From Brugia malayi (Eukaryota; Nematoda; Chromadorea; Rhabditida; Onchocercidae): DNA of 64,000 bases. Position 1 is the first letter of the stretch; each line of letters begins with the position of its first letter. The notes beneath the pieces are model-generated. The model searched no databases. It was given only the letters and a program-made list of their open reading frames with translations, and was not told where the DNA came from. Positions 14,101 through 26,588 of the stretch are shown one piece after another. The position numbers and the translations under genes were made by a program. The DNA lies in assembly GCF_000002995.4 (NCBI RefSeq), contig NW_025062475.1, positions 3,882,528 through 3,946,527 on the forward strand, in the 5' to 3' direction.

Positions 14101-15605
14101 CATAAATCTTTTGAGAGAGATATTTGCATATTAATATAATTTAATTATTCGTTCTTTGATCTATTCAATATTCTATAATATCATAAACTTTTCTCTTTGT
14201 TTTTTTATTTTGACATTTAAATTGTTTCGCTCATACAATAATCCGATGAAAAATTCATGAAATAGAATGTATCTAAATTTAACTTACAATTTCATTTAAT
14301 ATTTTAATATTTAATATTTTTTTTTCAAATTTTTTTTACAATATAAACAACAAAAGTTTTTTTTTTTTATTTATGATATAAGCAATTGTTTTCTTTTTTG
14401 CATATATTTGGTGAAAAAAATTCAAAAACAAACAAATAAACATTAAATGAAAGTTAAAGAAAAGAAAGAAACAAATGCATTTTTCGTTTTTCGTTTTTCG
14501 TTTTTTTCGTTTTTTTTTTTTGATATTTCATATGAAAAACAAATTTAAAAAAGAAAAGTACGCTTTAATTAAGGAACTAATTTCAAAGCAATCATAATCT
14601 ATGAACTGTTACTAACATTTAATTAGCATTCATTCCAATTAATTTAGCAAAATTTTGAGGTTTTTCAGCTCTGTTCAACAAATTCATTTCCTATTTTCAT
14701 TCCTATTATAATTTTAATAATTCTGAAAAAAATTTTCAAGAGAATATACAATACAAAAGAATCAAAAATCATTAATCATTGTGTTATCATTTAAAAAAAA
14801 AAAGAAAAATTTTAATATATATATGCAAGTATAATATGTTACAATATTATTTATAAAAAAAGCACATTGATCCGAGAATAAAATAAAATAAAAAAGGAAT
14901 TTTTATCAAATGACATACATTTTATTTATTTTTGCATCATTTCAGTATATGTAATATCATATTGTTAAATTCATTTCAAATGTACTAATAGAATAGATTA
15001 CTCTCGAGAATAACTATCTTTCTAAATTAATTCTACCCAAAATGCTGCTAACTTTTCCTATTAACCACCAAAGAAAAAGGAAAAAAAGATATCAAAGGTA
15101 TTATTAAAGGTATTTGAATTTTTTATAAAAAATTTTTTTTAATAAAAAAAATAATATTAATTTCTATTTAATACTTTCTAATGTATTAAAAAAAATATTA
15201 GTAAATTTTTTAAAAAAACAACAAAAACAAAAAATTTTTGACATTTAAATTAAATGTCAAAAGAAAAAAAAAAGAAAATTAAGTCTGAATTATCTTTCTG
15301 TTAACCATTTTAACAATTGGAAAAAAAGAAAGAAAGAAAAGGAATCAATAAATTGAGTTAATAGTGAAAAGTAAATTAACAAAAATGGCTAAATAATAAA
15401 TGTTTTATGGAAATGAATTGTTCTCTTACAACGCTTCAAACTTGTTTTTCTCTCAGGTAAATAGTATTTGCGTAAATAATGCGAATAATACTTACATTCA
15501 TTCTTTTTTCGACAAATTATTTTCGCAAATTTAAATGGTACATTAATTGTCAAAGTCGAATATACTGTCACTGTTACATTTCTTCTCTCTCCTTAGTCAT
15601 TGTAT
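8119..15605. other. Long AT-rich region with no supportable gene
   Basis: About 7.5 kb upstream of the receptor start. It is dominated by A/T homopolymers and AT-rich sequence with stops in all frames. Simple repeats include (CT)n at 8124-8147, just upstream of the receptor ATG, and GA-rich tracts at about 8645-8690, 9520-9560 and 12888-12952. The only sizeable open frames (8506-8922 and its antisense) are translations of poly-purine/poly-pyrimidine repeats and look non-coding. A minus-strand frame at 10572-10333 begins with a hydrophobic signal-peptide-like segment, but has no confirming exon or homology. Confidence 0.6.
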
Positions 15606-16142
15606 TGTTTTATTATTTATTATTATCATCATTATTATTATTGTTATTACCATTATTTATTATTATTATCAATATCATCACTACTATTATTTATTATTAT
15701 TATTATTGTTATTACCATTATTTATTATTATTATCAATATCATCACTACTATTATTTATTATTATTATTATTGTTATTACCATTATTTATTATTATTATC
15801 AATATCATCACTACTATTATTTATTATTATTGTTATTACCATTATTTATTATTATTATCAATATCATCACTACTATTATTTATTATTATTATTATTGTTA
15901 TTACCATTATTTATTATTATTATCAATATCATCACTACTATTATTTATTATTATTATTATTGTTATTACCATTATTTATTATTATTATCGATATCATCAC
16001 TATCATTATTTTTTATTATTATTATTGTTATTACCATTATTTATTATTATTATCATTACCATTATTTATCATTATCATCATTACTATTATTTATTATTGT
16101 CATTATCATCATTTGTGACTATTATTATTATTATTATCATTG
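15606..16142. repeat. ATT/ATC-rich minisatellite, about 60-66 bp period
   Basis: About seven tandem copies of a unit containing TGTTATTACCATTATTTATT followed by ATTATTATCAATATCATCAC and CTACTATT. Successive units start roughly 60, 63 or 66 bp apart because the internal ATT run varies by whole triplets. The unit length is a multiple of three and contains few stops in this orientation, so all three plus-strand frames are open for 500-750 bp and encode only Ile/Tyr/Leu/His-rich repeats. This is a repeat artefact rather than a gene. The last copies (16020-16142) are degenerate. Confidence 0.9.
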
Positions 16143-17062
16143 AAATAGTTATACGATGTACTTGTAATGATGATGGTCGATGTAATTTTGGAAATATTTA
16201 CGCATCGTTGTATTATGTATTCGCTTCATGAAAGTATTAGCACCCAAATAACTTGTTCAATTTGCACTTTAGAAATTATTAACAAAGTTCGAGAAGAAAG
16301 CTAGCCCACGTAATTCAATTTCAAGACTTAATAATAAAATTTTTAAATGGAAAAAAGAGATGAATTTGAGAAGGAACAAAATATTCTCTTACATCCATTC
16401 ATTTCTTACATTTTTAATTTCAAGAATACAGGAAAATTTTTCAACTTTAACGATAATGTTTGAAAAAAAAAAAAAAAAAGTGTTCCCTTTTCTCAGATAA
16501 TTTCCCGGATTTATAATTTAAATAGAAACGAACAAGTAATTAAAGAAAAAAATTATTTTCTTTTATAAGCAAAAAGTAATACATAAGAGAAATGTATTAA
16601 AGTTATTTCATTAAAATTGATATAATCAAATCTTTTATCACAAACCACAAAATTTCGCTTTTTTTCTCTGCTTTAATTGTATTTTGACATCAATGATTAA
16701 TTAAAATTGAAAAGCAAACAATTAATGGATGATAAATAAGTTATAAAAGTAATCTTAATTAATGACACTAACATTTACATTTTAATTATTTAATTACAAT
16801 TTCTTTATGAATGATTTTCTTAACAGTATTTTACATTTGGAATGTTTTGGTAATACATTTTGTGATTTAAAAAAAAAAAAAATCATTAATTGTTATCACG
16901 AGAACTCAACGTTATCAACCAATCATCATATGATTTAGCTTATGAGATACGATTATTTTATCAGAAATAACAAAATAAAATTTATAGTAAAAATTTTAAA
17001 CGAAAAAATCTTGAAAAGAGATTGCAGTAAAGTAATTAGTTATCATATCAAATGATAAAATT

Positions 17063-17195
17063 GCGATAATAGTTATATATTTAATTTTTTTGTTATATAT
17101 TTTTATAGTTATATAATAGTTATATATGTTATATAATAGTTATATATGCGATAATAGTTATATATTTAATTTTTTTGTTATATATTTTTATAGAT
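17063..17195. repeat. Direct repeat, about 46 bp, two copies plus fragments
   Basis: A block beginning GCGATAATAGTTATATATTT and ending in a TTTTATAG-like segment occurs at about 17063-17108 and again at about 17148-17193. Shorter partial copies of ATAATAGTTATATAT lie between them and near 17228. The whole block is AT-rich satellite-like sequence with no coding frame. Confidence 0.8.
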
Positions 17196-18721
17196 AATAG
17201 TTATATTTTTAAAGTAATTAGTTACCAATTTTAAGCGATAATAGTTATATATTTATAACAAATTTGAAATTAAAAATGAAAAATTAGGCCAACTTTGAAG
17301 AGAATCTGTAAAATTTTAAATAAAAAAGTTTAGTTTAAATTTCATTGAACATTTGCTGTGCAAATAACAAATAACAAATATTTTTAAATGGAAATATATG
17401 AAATGTGAAAAAATAATGCAAACGAAATGACAAAAATGAGAAACGATGAACTAATGAAGCGATCATTTGATCAGTCGATCATTTGATCATTTGATCAGTT
17501 AAGTTTGATCAAAACAATAAGTTGTTGCATTGTTAGAGATAAATAAATAGATTGATCTAAGCATTTTAAATTTAAAAAAATTTTTAATTCTACCAAAAAA
17601 AAAGAAGAATAAGGAAAAAAATGACTGAGATCACTAAAAGTATTTCTTATCTATGAAAAATAAAAAAAAAAAAGAATGAAATTTGTCCATTTGAATGACA
17701 ATTTTTGAAATTGGTAATTTACCATTCATATCATAGAAAGTAATCTTGACATGATATTATAAGGATGAAATGCTTCATTTTAAATGTATTAACCATATTT
17801 TCAATTTTACTGAACGCTTATCTTTTTAATCTCAATCAATAAATATTCGCTGAAAAAAAAAAACTTTCTAAATTGCTTGAAAATTTCAAAAATAACATCA
17901 TTTGGAAAAATTTTTAATCAATTTCAAAAAATATTATCATAAAAATTTTCAATTATTTTGCTTTAAATTAATTAATTAATTTATTCCTCATTTTTACTCT
18001 TTTGTTTTAAACTTATTTATTATCATTTATCAAAAAAAAATTAATAAATGATTTAAAATTTAATAATTAAATTGAACTTGTTTGCTTTTTTATCATCTTC
18101 GTTCGTAAAAATTCTATATATATCAATACAAAGTGAAATTTGAATTTAACATTTAAATTAAATTTAGGTTGAATTTTCCATTTTAAATTGGATTTAAATT
18201 TATAAAATTCTTGAAATTTGTTTATTAGCTGAAATAATTAATTAAAAATTATCTTTCTGATCACACATATTGTCAATAAAGAATTTTAAATAGAAAATGA
18301 GAAAAAAAAAAATGAATTTAAAAAGGAATAAATAATAATTTCATATTCATATAGAAAGATGTCATTTCATTTACTTACACAAATTTAAATTATCTAACTT
18401 CTTGCTATTTTCATTTTACGACGTATGAATTTTGATTAGAGTATGGAACATTCATTTAATTAATATTCTTCAATTCAATGTTACAAATTCTTTTCGATAC
18501 TTCAACTCGACTTTTCGGCACTCTTCTCGATTGGTCAGTTCAGATGAAAGAGGTCACAATGATATTATAGAATAAAATTAATCAAATAATAAACACAATA
18601 ACAAACGAAATTCATTGTAATTATTTGAGACGTTAACTACTATCAATTCTAAAATTCGAAATTTGACCGAGTAATTTTATCATTGCAATTCTTTTCATCA
18701 ATTTATATTAACAAGTAAATT

Positions 18722-18725
<4 letters not shown>

Positions 18726-18755
<30 letters not shown>

Positions 18756-18765
18756 TAGAGAGAGA
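18726..18765. repeat. (AG)n microsatellite
   Basis: A perfect GA run of about 25 bp followed by interrupted GA sequence. Similar purine tracts recur through the window, for example at 6505-6525, 8645-8690, 12888-12952 and 38262-38290. Confidence 0.9.
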
Positions 18766-19667
18766 AAAAAAGGAAATCCTCAGTAAAATGAAACGAAGAG
18801 TAATAGAATTGTAAATTTGAGTAATTTGAATTTAATATACAAACAAACCAATCGATTAATTTATTAGAAGAATGCAAATTAGAATTGAAATTAAATTTAA
18901 TTAGATGAAAATAAAGTGAACAATATGTCTTGTAATGAAAGTTTTCTTTATTCCTAAAAAAAAAAAAAAAAAAAAATGAGAAAGTTTTGAGAGAGAAAAA
19001 GTCATAGATAAAAAAATTAACACTTATTTTTTTTCTTTATTGATCTGTTTGTTTAACAAATTCTTTCTCTTTTTTCTTTGAATATTTCTTAACTTCCTTA
19101 GAATTCACATGGCTTAGATAATATAAAAGAGATCTTATATGACCAAGACTGCTCTGTTTACACTAGGCTTTTGATTTTCGTAAAAAAAAAAAAAAAAAGA
19201 AAAAAGAAAACGAAGCAACTTTACGATGTGAATAAAGTTTTTATTAAATTAATTGAAAGATTTCATCACATATTTATAAAAATAAAAATAATTAAATTTG
19301 AATTAAATAATATTTCATAAATAATTAAATAATATACTATTTCAATATTTTGTCACATATTTTAAATATAAATTAAATCAATGAATGATATTAGCTAACT
19401 AATATACAAATTATCATATGTGAATCAATTTTAAATTTAACAAATCTTTTATTAGTAAAATCTAAATCATTCATTTTTAAATAATACATTGATTTACTAT
19501 TTGTTATAATAATAAGCAATAATAATAATAATACATCAATAGAACAAATATATACGAATAATTCAATAATAGAATATTTTATTTATTTAAAATAAAAAAT
19601 TGATAAAATAAAAAGAAAAATAATTGTTATTTTAATTTTTCTTACGTATAAATTAAAATTTTGTTAA

Positions 19668-22600
19668 TTATTTTGCTAATGCAAAACCAATTCGTTCATT
19701 TCCAATATCATAAATTTGACAATATTGTCGAATAAATGGGTCACCAAATATCCATGTTGGACCAAAGCCATTACCTTCCATTGGAAAGAATGAAAAAATG
19801 CAGGTATTATTTTCAACCTAAATTTTATAAAAATTCAATAATTGTATAAAAATTTTTTAAAATAAATATAAACAATATTAATATATAAAATAAATATAAG
19901 CAATATTATTAAAATAAACATGAACAATATTATGTATTATTGTCAAATTTCAATTTCATTTAATAATTATTAATAATTAATTTTTCATTTATAATTTTTC
20001 TATCATTTATTCGCAAATATTTTTCCTAAATTAATGAAAAAAAGAAAAAAAAAAGGGAAATATACTTTTTGCTAAAAATATTTTTCCTAAGTTATTTAAT
20101 CTGTTTAATCATAATTAATATTTTTGCTTAAATTTAAGAAATGTTTAAAACAAAAAAAAAAAAAAAATAGAAAATAAATTTTAAAAGAATTGAATTGTTT
20201 AATTTATTGTTATTTGAAATTTAGAACATACCATAACAATATAATTTTCTGATTGTACATTATATTCATGTGAACCAATAATTAATGTCACTGGTGGTGG
20301 CTTAGAATCACATTTTAAAAAGAACATTTCTTCATTTTGATTGTACTAAAATAAATTTCTTCCTTTTTTCTTTTTATATTCTTGATGTAATTAATTGTTT
20401 ATTCTTAATGTAATTAAAATATTCTTAATGTAATTAATTGTTTATTAAAAATAAAATAAATAACTATTAAAAAATGTAACTATGATTAGTTGTATTAGTG
20501 ATAATTGATTAATTTCATATTTAGAATAAAATCTATATTTGATTTTAATTAATTAATTCTAATTAATTACTAAAAATATTTTTTTTGATTGAAAACAAGA
20601 AAATATACTTTTGCTTTAACAGCTGCACCCAACTGATTAATAACACTTTTTGGCCCAGCAATTAACGATGTCCCAGTATCCGATATTGCTTCCCAAGTAC
20701 CAGTAATGGAATATTGGCCAGCTTTAACACCACGTAAACGAAATTGCCAGAATGTTGCTGATGATAAGGGTTCATAATCAATAACTTTATCACAATTTAA
20801 ATCATCTATAGCACCGTATGAGAAGACACCACCAAAAACATTTTCTTTTGCACCCTTTAAATATTTCATTTAAAAGTAATACTTTTTTTTTGTCAAAATA
20901 AAACTTTAAATTATCAAAATGCTCATTTTATTCATTAAAAAAAAAAAAAAAAGAAATGAAATAATTTTAGCCAACAATTAATGCTTAACTAAATGTATGT
21001 TTTTTTCAAAATTTTATTTAATACTTTTAAACATTTACATTTACCTTTATTTACTTTATAATATTCCAAACATTTACCTATCATAATTACTTTATAATAC
21101 TTCCAAACATTTACCTATCTTTATTAATTATCAGTAAACTATTAATATTATAATGTGTAAAAAAAAATTTTTAGTTTTTAAGGTATAAATTTTAAAAGGA
21201 AATAAAATAAATGAAAGAGAATTTTTTCTTACTCGACGATCTAACCATACGGTAAAAAGTGGCAACTTCATAATACTTTGATTAATTGCAGCAATTAATG
21301 GTGGTGTGACACCATCTACAGCAATTGATGCAAATGCTAAGCCAACAATGCCATCCACTGGATCATCTTTAAACCCACTTAATTTTCGAGCCATACCAAA
21401 TGTTATATTTGGTATTACTAATGAATCTTTCATAGTTGGTCCAAACTAAAAAGAAACGAATGAATAAAATAAACTTTTTAGTATGACAATAATTTTGCTA
21501 GTATTAAATACATAATCACTTTCATATACGAAAATTGTGATAATTAAATTGTTATTATTATAGAAAGGATAATTATTAGTGTCACTTCATTTAATATCGT
21601 TTTTGAAATTGTATTTTTGATAATAAACTTTTGTTATTAGTATGTATAACAGAAGATCTTCGAGATCGTTTATTTCCTAGTTCCTAGATTTTTTTTTTAG
21701 CTAATTAGGATTGAAAGACTAATAAAGAATTGAACCAAGTCAGATAATGATTATAATTTGTTATTAAAGGAACACAAATTATTTATTTCTATTAATTCTA
21801 ATAAAAAGTAATTTGATTAATTAGTAAGTGAAATCTTTATACTTCAAAAAAAACTTATAGCATTTATTTAAAAAATTTATCATAGATATAAGATTCATGA
21901 AAACTTTTTAATTAAATTTGGTAAAGAGTAGTAATTTTTTTCAGTTATTTATTTATTTAATTCAAAATTTTCACCAGTATGTTCACTCATAAATTTATCC
22001 TTACTTTTTAGAAAAAAAAAATTAGATTGTACTAATCATTCTCCAATACAAGGAATAGTTTAGTAATGAAGCAATAAATCATACGTTATCCCAAAATAAA
22101 TTTTATAAAATAAAAGAGCAAAAGAAATTTAAAAGAAATTAAAAATTTTAAGAATGGAAGAGAGAGAGAGAGAGAAAAGTTTTGATATTACTAACAGCAA
22201 AATAATCTTTTCCCAATAATCCCTGCGCATTTGATCCATCACCATATAGTATAGACCAGGTACGACCATCTTCTTGATAAGTTTTTGAAAGTGATGAATT
22301 GAAACGATTTTTTTGTAAGCAATCATCTGCGACACAATTAACTTCTGGAATCCAAACATTTGATGATCCTGTATCTAATACAACTAGAAATGTTTGTTGT
22401 CCAATAGGTGAGCCAAGCGATATGTTTGCAACATATTCCATATCATCGTAATCGTAAACCTAAATTATAACTATTCATCATTATCACTATCTTCTTTAAT
22501 TATAAGTGAAAAAATAAATTAAAATTTAAGTTTGTTAATAAATTCATTATTACATTTTTTAAAACAAATCTAAAGCATTTAAAATACAAAAGAATATTTT

Positions 22601-23649
22601 ATATAATTTTAAAAATTTTCGAACATTTCAAAAAACTGAAATCAATTTAACGATTCGATAGTTTCTTTCTTCCGTTTTTTGATAGAGATTTTTAATTAAG
22701 ATCATTTTTTAATTAAAATAATATTTAAATAAGATATAAGCTATTGCATATTTCACTATTTTTCTATAATTGTCACTAATTTTTTTTTTTCAATTAATAC
22801 CTTCCTGACTACTTGGAAAATTTTAATCTGATATGACCCAATCATTCTTATTACTTCATTGCTAGCAATCAGTAGCTAAACATCAAAAAAAGTTCAAATC
22901 AAACTCCTGCAAATTTAGTAAAAAATGAAAAAAATAATCGGTTGGGTACTTTTTGAAAAATAATGGACTGATTAGTGTTGATAATTATCAAACATCTGCT
23001 ATCAGCTATTAACTGAAATAAATAATCTAGCAGAACGATTACATAATTATCAAAGAGTAAGAAATATTCATGTCATTCTCAGCATATAAGCTTAAATTTT
23101 TCATATTATTCACTTCTAAGATTAACTTTTAACTTTTATATTTTCAACTTGCATTTATACAAGATTATGCTATAGTTATGTTAGCAATAGAAGAGAAACT
23201 GGAAGAAGAATTAACAAAATTGATAATCTCGAGAAGGTTGGACCTGAATTTTCTGAGATGAGTCATTAATAATTTATTTATATAGCTTTAGAAAACTAAT
23301 TTGCTTACTCTTTCTCCTATTTTTGTTCGTGATCGAGTAGCACGAAAATGATTCTTCTTTTTAAGATGTTTGGACCATAAACCTTTTTTAAAAAGTTTTT
23401 TTCGTTTACTTTCAATTTTTGTCAACTGAGTCTGCAAATAAATGATGGCAAAAAATATTGAGAAAAATTAATCATTTCTAAAATGATGAATAAACAAATG
23501 ATTTTATAATAATATTGCAAGATAAGCTTCAGTAATATCAAATAAGTTAGTTTCAGATTTACTTAATGGTCGAATTAACTTAGTTAACTTACTCTGTGTA
23601 CAGCAGCTACAATGCAAATCAGTACGGCTGCTATGATAAGTACCTTCAT
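19668..23649 (-). CDS. Pepsin-family (A1) aspartic protease, nematode ASP-1-like, secreted or lysosomal
   Basis: Seven phase-0 exons: 23649-23593, 23431-23309, 22459-22196, 21445-21233, 20854-20609, 20345-20232, 19817-19668 (TAA), giving 388 aa, a normal zymogen length. Residues 1-17 form a signal peptide (MKVLIIAAVLICIVAA). Residues 20-60 are a propeptide with 16 Lys/Arg in 41 residues. The mature enzyme has both catalytic motifs, DTGSSN with Asp89 and DTGTS with Asp278. The flap Tyr132 lies in ILYGDGS, and Cys102/Cys107 sit where the small pepsin disulphide loop lies. The C-terminal WIFGDPFIRQYCQIYDIGN closely resembles C. elegans ASP-1/-5/-6, as do VDGVTPPLIAAINQS and PLSSAT. By family it is an endopeptidase active at acidic pH, in nematodes usually gut or lysosomal and involved in protein or haemoglobin digestion. 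A role in this animal is inferred. A 70-bp tandem repeat lies 0.6-0.9 kb upstream of the ATG. Confidence 0.95.
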
Positions 23650-25034
23650 GAGTGAATAGCAAGTTTGTTGTATTTGTAATTAGTTAATAGAAACAAGAAT
23701 TGAGTCCAAAATTTGCTGCAATATATTTTTTCAATCTTTTCAACTTTTAGACATAATTTTTGGACTTGGAAATGATACTTTTGGAAGCAAATATTACAAG
23801 AAGGAAACTTATGTGATACGAAAAAATATTGTTAATAATGAAATTTGCAACACTAACAGTAGGTACAAAGCGGTATTGTTTATGTGAAATGATTTCTCTC
23901 TCTTTTCCCTCTTATCAATTATGAAGTCTGTAGTTGCAAGTAGTTGCTCATTCCTCAATGTTAATATTGTGTATGCAAAGATATTTTGTTGATAATGTAT
24001 AGAATGTGTTAGTATTATGTATTGTAAACAAAGAATATTTTTATTTGAATAATATTTTCAAGATAAATGAAGCAAACATACTGTAGGTTTGATTATGAAG
24101 TAGGGAAGGGTATAATATGAGTACTGTGAAATAGATCAACAATAATTTATAAATTCGTTTGCGATGATGGGAAAAAATAGGGTAAAAGTACTAAAATTAT
24201 GTAGGGAAGAATAGAGCACGGGTACTGTACATTTGTGTAAGGAAGAGTATGGTATGAATACTGTACATTTGTAGACAGAAAATAGAGACGGGTGCTGTAT
24301 ATTTGTGTAAGGAAGAGTATGCTATGAATACTGTACAGTTGTAGACAGAAAATAGAGACGGGTACTGTACATTTGTGTAAGGAAGAGTATGCTATGAATA
24401 CTGTACAGTTGTAGACAGAAAATAGAGACGGGTACTGTACATTTGTGTAAGGAAGAGTATGCTATGAATACTGTACAATTGTACAGAGAACAATGGAGCA
24501 CGGGTACTGTACGTTTGTGTGAGGAAGAGTATGGCATGGGTACTGTGAAAGGAATCAACGGTACTATAGCTTTTATTATGAAAATAAGGAAGAATATGGT
24601 AAATAATGCTCGAATATAAATAAACAAATGATTATTTGCATAACTAAGGTAACTACCATTACCGTATTATTTCTCAAACAATTTCACCCATTGAGCAGTA
24701 TAGTAGAGCAATGTGCATAAAAGTAAATATTTAAATTTAACTTGAAACAACTAGCAAATTTGGATTTAGCAAAGGAGAAAGTGCAAATATTATGCATACC
24801 ATCTAAGATAAATGGTACATCTATTTTCATTAATCAACAAATGTTACTGCTTAGCTCTTGTAAATTAGTCCATTTTTATTATGTTCAAATTAATTATACA
24901 ATAAATATTACGAAAATATGTGCAGTAGCATTCAATAACTGACGTGTCCTGCGTGATCTGTACACGTAAGCGTTATCAACTGATAATGTTGTGATACTAT
25001 CAGTACTCACACATTTCAAATTCAGAAGCGAGCG
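23650..25034. other. Divergent intergenic region between aspartic protease and PDCD5
   Basis: About 1.4 kb between the minus-strand protease ATG and the transcribed leader of the plus-strand PDCD5 gene, so it should contain both promoters. It holds the 70-bp tandem array at 24220-24571. The segment 24940-25034 is less AT-rich (for example GACGTGTCCTGCGTGATCTG) and may be core promoter or leader for PDCD5. No TATA or initiator element can be fixed from sequence alone. Open frames at 24627-24322 and 24742-24942 are not supported as genes. Confidence 0.5.
24220..24571. repeat. 70-bp tandem repeat, about five copies, with ACTGTACAGT palindrome
   Basis: Unit starts are at 24220, 24290, 24360, 24430 and 24502, giving periods of 70, 70, 70 and 72 bp. 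Each unit has GGGTACTGTACATTTGTGTA (or a close variant), then AGGAAGAGTATG, then GAATACTGTACA and TGTAGACAGAAAATAGAGAC. Copies 2 and 3 contain the perfect 10-bp palindrome ACTGTACAGT at 24330 and 24400; the others have one or more changes. The flanks (24118-24150 and 24538-24565) share TACTGTGAAA followed by ATCAAC, so the array lies inside an older duplicated module. The minus-strand 101-aa frame across it is a repeat translation. Confidence 0.9.
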
Positions 25035-25190
25035 ATGATAAAATCCATCACAGTGTTTAGCATTGGAGCATTGCTCGACTTGCTACTTTCTGCTGATTGT
25101 TTAAGAATACTTTTTTGTGGTTTTGGTTTATTCCGTGTTTTGGGTATTTTACTCGTTGACTTGGGTATTTTCAACTTTAAACTAGTTTAA
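25035..25190 (+). other. Possible 51-codon small ORF or upstream ORF in the PDCD5 leader
   Basis: An ATG at 25035 opens 51 codons to TAA at 25188, with two hydrophobic stretches (SITVFSIGALLDLLLSA and ILFCGFGLFRVLGILL). The sequence is less AT-rich than its surroundings. It lies just before a strong donor (GCA|GTAAGT at 25221), which can pair with the acceptor ending at 25354, 22 nt before the PDCD5 start. The simplest reading is a 5' untranslated exon with an upstream ORF. A separate small membrane protein in a two-gene operon is the alternative. I recognise no homologue. Confidence 0.3.
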
Positions 25191-25376
25191 TGATGTGATT
25201 TAATACTATTAATATTAGCAGTAAGTCGAAATTCAGGAAAAATTTAAGAAGCTATGTATTGATATGTTGTTTGTATTTGAAATCGTTGTATATTTGTTAC
25301 ATACGATAATAACTTTTGTTAATATTACTTATGAGAAAAGTTTTTCTTTTGTAGGTACTTGGAATATATCAACGAA

Positions 25377-26588
25377 ATGGATGAGGATAGCATGAAGAAG
25401 TTGCACGAAGTAACTTATTTGTTATCTGTTTATCTTTTAATATTTTCTTTATTCTTGTTGTGACAAAGCTAAACGGTTACAAATGTCATGAAAGATTTAA
25501 ATGTTTGATATTCTTAGCTTTTAATTCAGTAAACTCAACTTTTAGTTCATAGAAAATACCTTTTACAATTACTACTTAGTAAATTGTTTCTCAAATTAAT
25601 GTATTCGCAAAATCATTTATATTTATGCTTTCAATGATTACATTTCATTTCAGAATAAGACGGGTGGTGAAGCAGGAAATGAACAGGCTGAAAAAGCGAA
25701 GGAAGCTGCCGAGCGTGAGGAAAATATGAAAAACCGCATTCTTTCACAGGTTTGACAATTTTTCATCTGTTTTATATTATCTTATTCTCGTTATCATTAC
25801 TGTTACATACATAGCTCGGAAAGTCATCGCGGAAGTTCATCGAACTTTTTCATCACATTGCTCTAAGATTCGCTTATTTGACTTGAAACATTCAACTTAT
25901 GATTTGCAATTTAAGTAAACAATTTGTTACGTTCAATGTTTTGCAAGTTGTAGGTTCTTGATCAAAATGCAATGGCTCGGCTAAGTAATTTATCTGCGGC
26001 AAAACCTGAAAAAGCTAGGATGGTGGAAAATATGATCGTACAAATGGCAAGGTGGGATATTTTCCCTAAGGTTTTTTTTTACATGACGATCTAAAATGAA
26101 TTCTTTGCACATTCGTGATACTGTTCCTTCTTTCTCATCTTTCAAATTTGTCCTACAATGCAGAGAGACTTCTGACAGATGACAATTTCCATCGAATCTA
26201 TGAAGATTACTTTTTTTTAGTTTTTATCCACTCGAGCTCAGATGTCATTGTAATTTTATGATCTTTTCTAATAGTAATGGATTTTTGATTTGTAATATAG
26301 TATCGACAAATCATTCTTTCTACCAATAAATTATTTTCGTCATATACTTTTTTATTTAGAAGAGGACAAATAGTGGGTAAAATGAACGATGAAAAGTTAA
26401 GGCAATTGCTGAGTCATTTTTCAGAACGTACTCGACAAACAACAACTGTCAAGGTAAATTCTTTTCATGCATTCTTTAATTAGAAACTTTACAACCTTCA
26501 ATAGAAAGTTTCCAAAGACTACTGAAAATTTTAAACTTCCTTACAGTTCGATAGAAGACGAGCAGCCATCGACTCAGATTCCGATTGA
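25377..26588 (+). CDS. PDCD5: Programmed cell death protein 5 (PDCD5)
   Basis: Five exons: 25377-25409, 25654-25749, 25954-26051, 26360-26453, 26547-26588 (TGA), giving 120 aa; human PDCD5 has 125. All junctions are GT-AG and phases agree. The central block [20 protein letters not shown] is the family core (human [20 protein letters not shown]). [11 protein letters not shown] follows, and the C-terminal [18 protein letters not shown] matches human TTTVKFNRRK plus an acidic end. The N-terminal third is charged and helical ([19 protein letters not shown]). By family it is a small, conserved DNA-binding-like helical protein linked to apoptosis, TIP60 and the CCT chaperonin, in nucleus and cytoplasm. 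The acceptor TTTTCTTTTGTAG ends 22 nt before the ATG and marks either a leader intron or a trans-splice site. The start is the only ATG in a suitable position. Confidence 0.96.

Larger units (their letters stand above)
16143..19667. other. AT-rich region with no supportable gene
   Basis: About 3.5 kb of AT-rich sequence downstream of the aspartic protease gene, which ends at 19668 on the minus strand. It holds a 46-bp direct repeat near 17063 and 17148, a GATCATTTGATCA-rich segment near 17460-17505, and an (AG)n tract at 18726-18752 with purine-rich continuation. AATAAA-like poly(A) signals on the minus strand lie near 19575. No coding exons were recognised on either strand. Confidence 0.6.

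Noticed and set aside
15479..16231. Three overlapping plus-strand frames of 170-250 aa
   Set aside because: They are translations of the ATT/ATC minisatellite and consist of Ile/Tyr/Leu/His repeats.
22890..22925. A TTCAAATC motif resembling a tRNA T-arm
   Set aside because: No matching acceptor stem, D-arm or anticodon arm could be found at the right spacing on either strand.
24322..24627. 101-aa minus-strand frame
   Set aside because: It is the translation of the 70-bp tandem repeat; the peptide repeats with the DNA unit.
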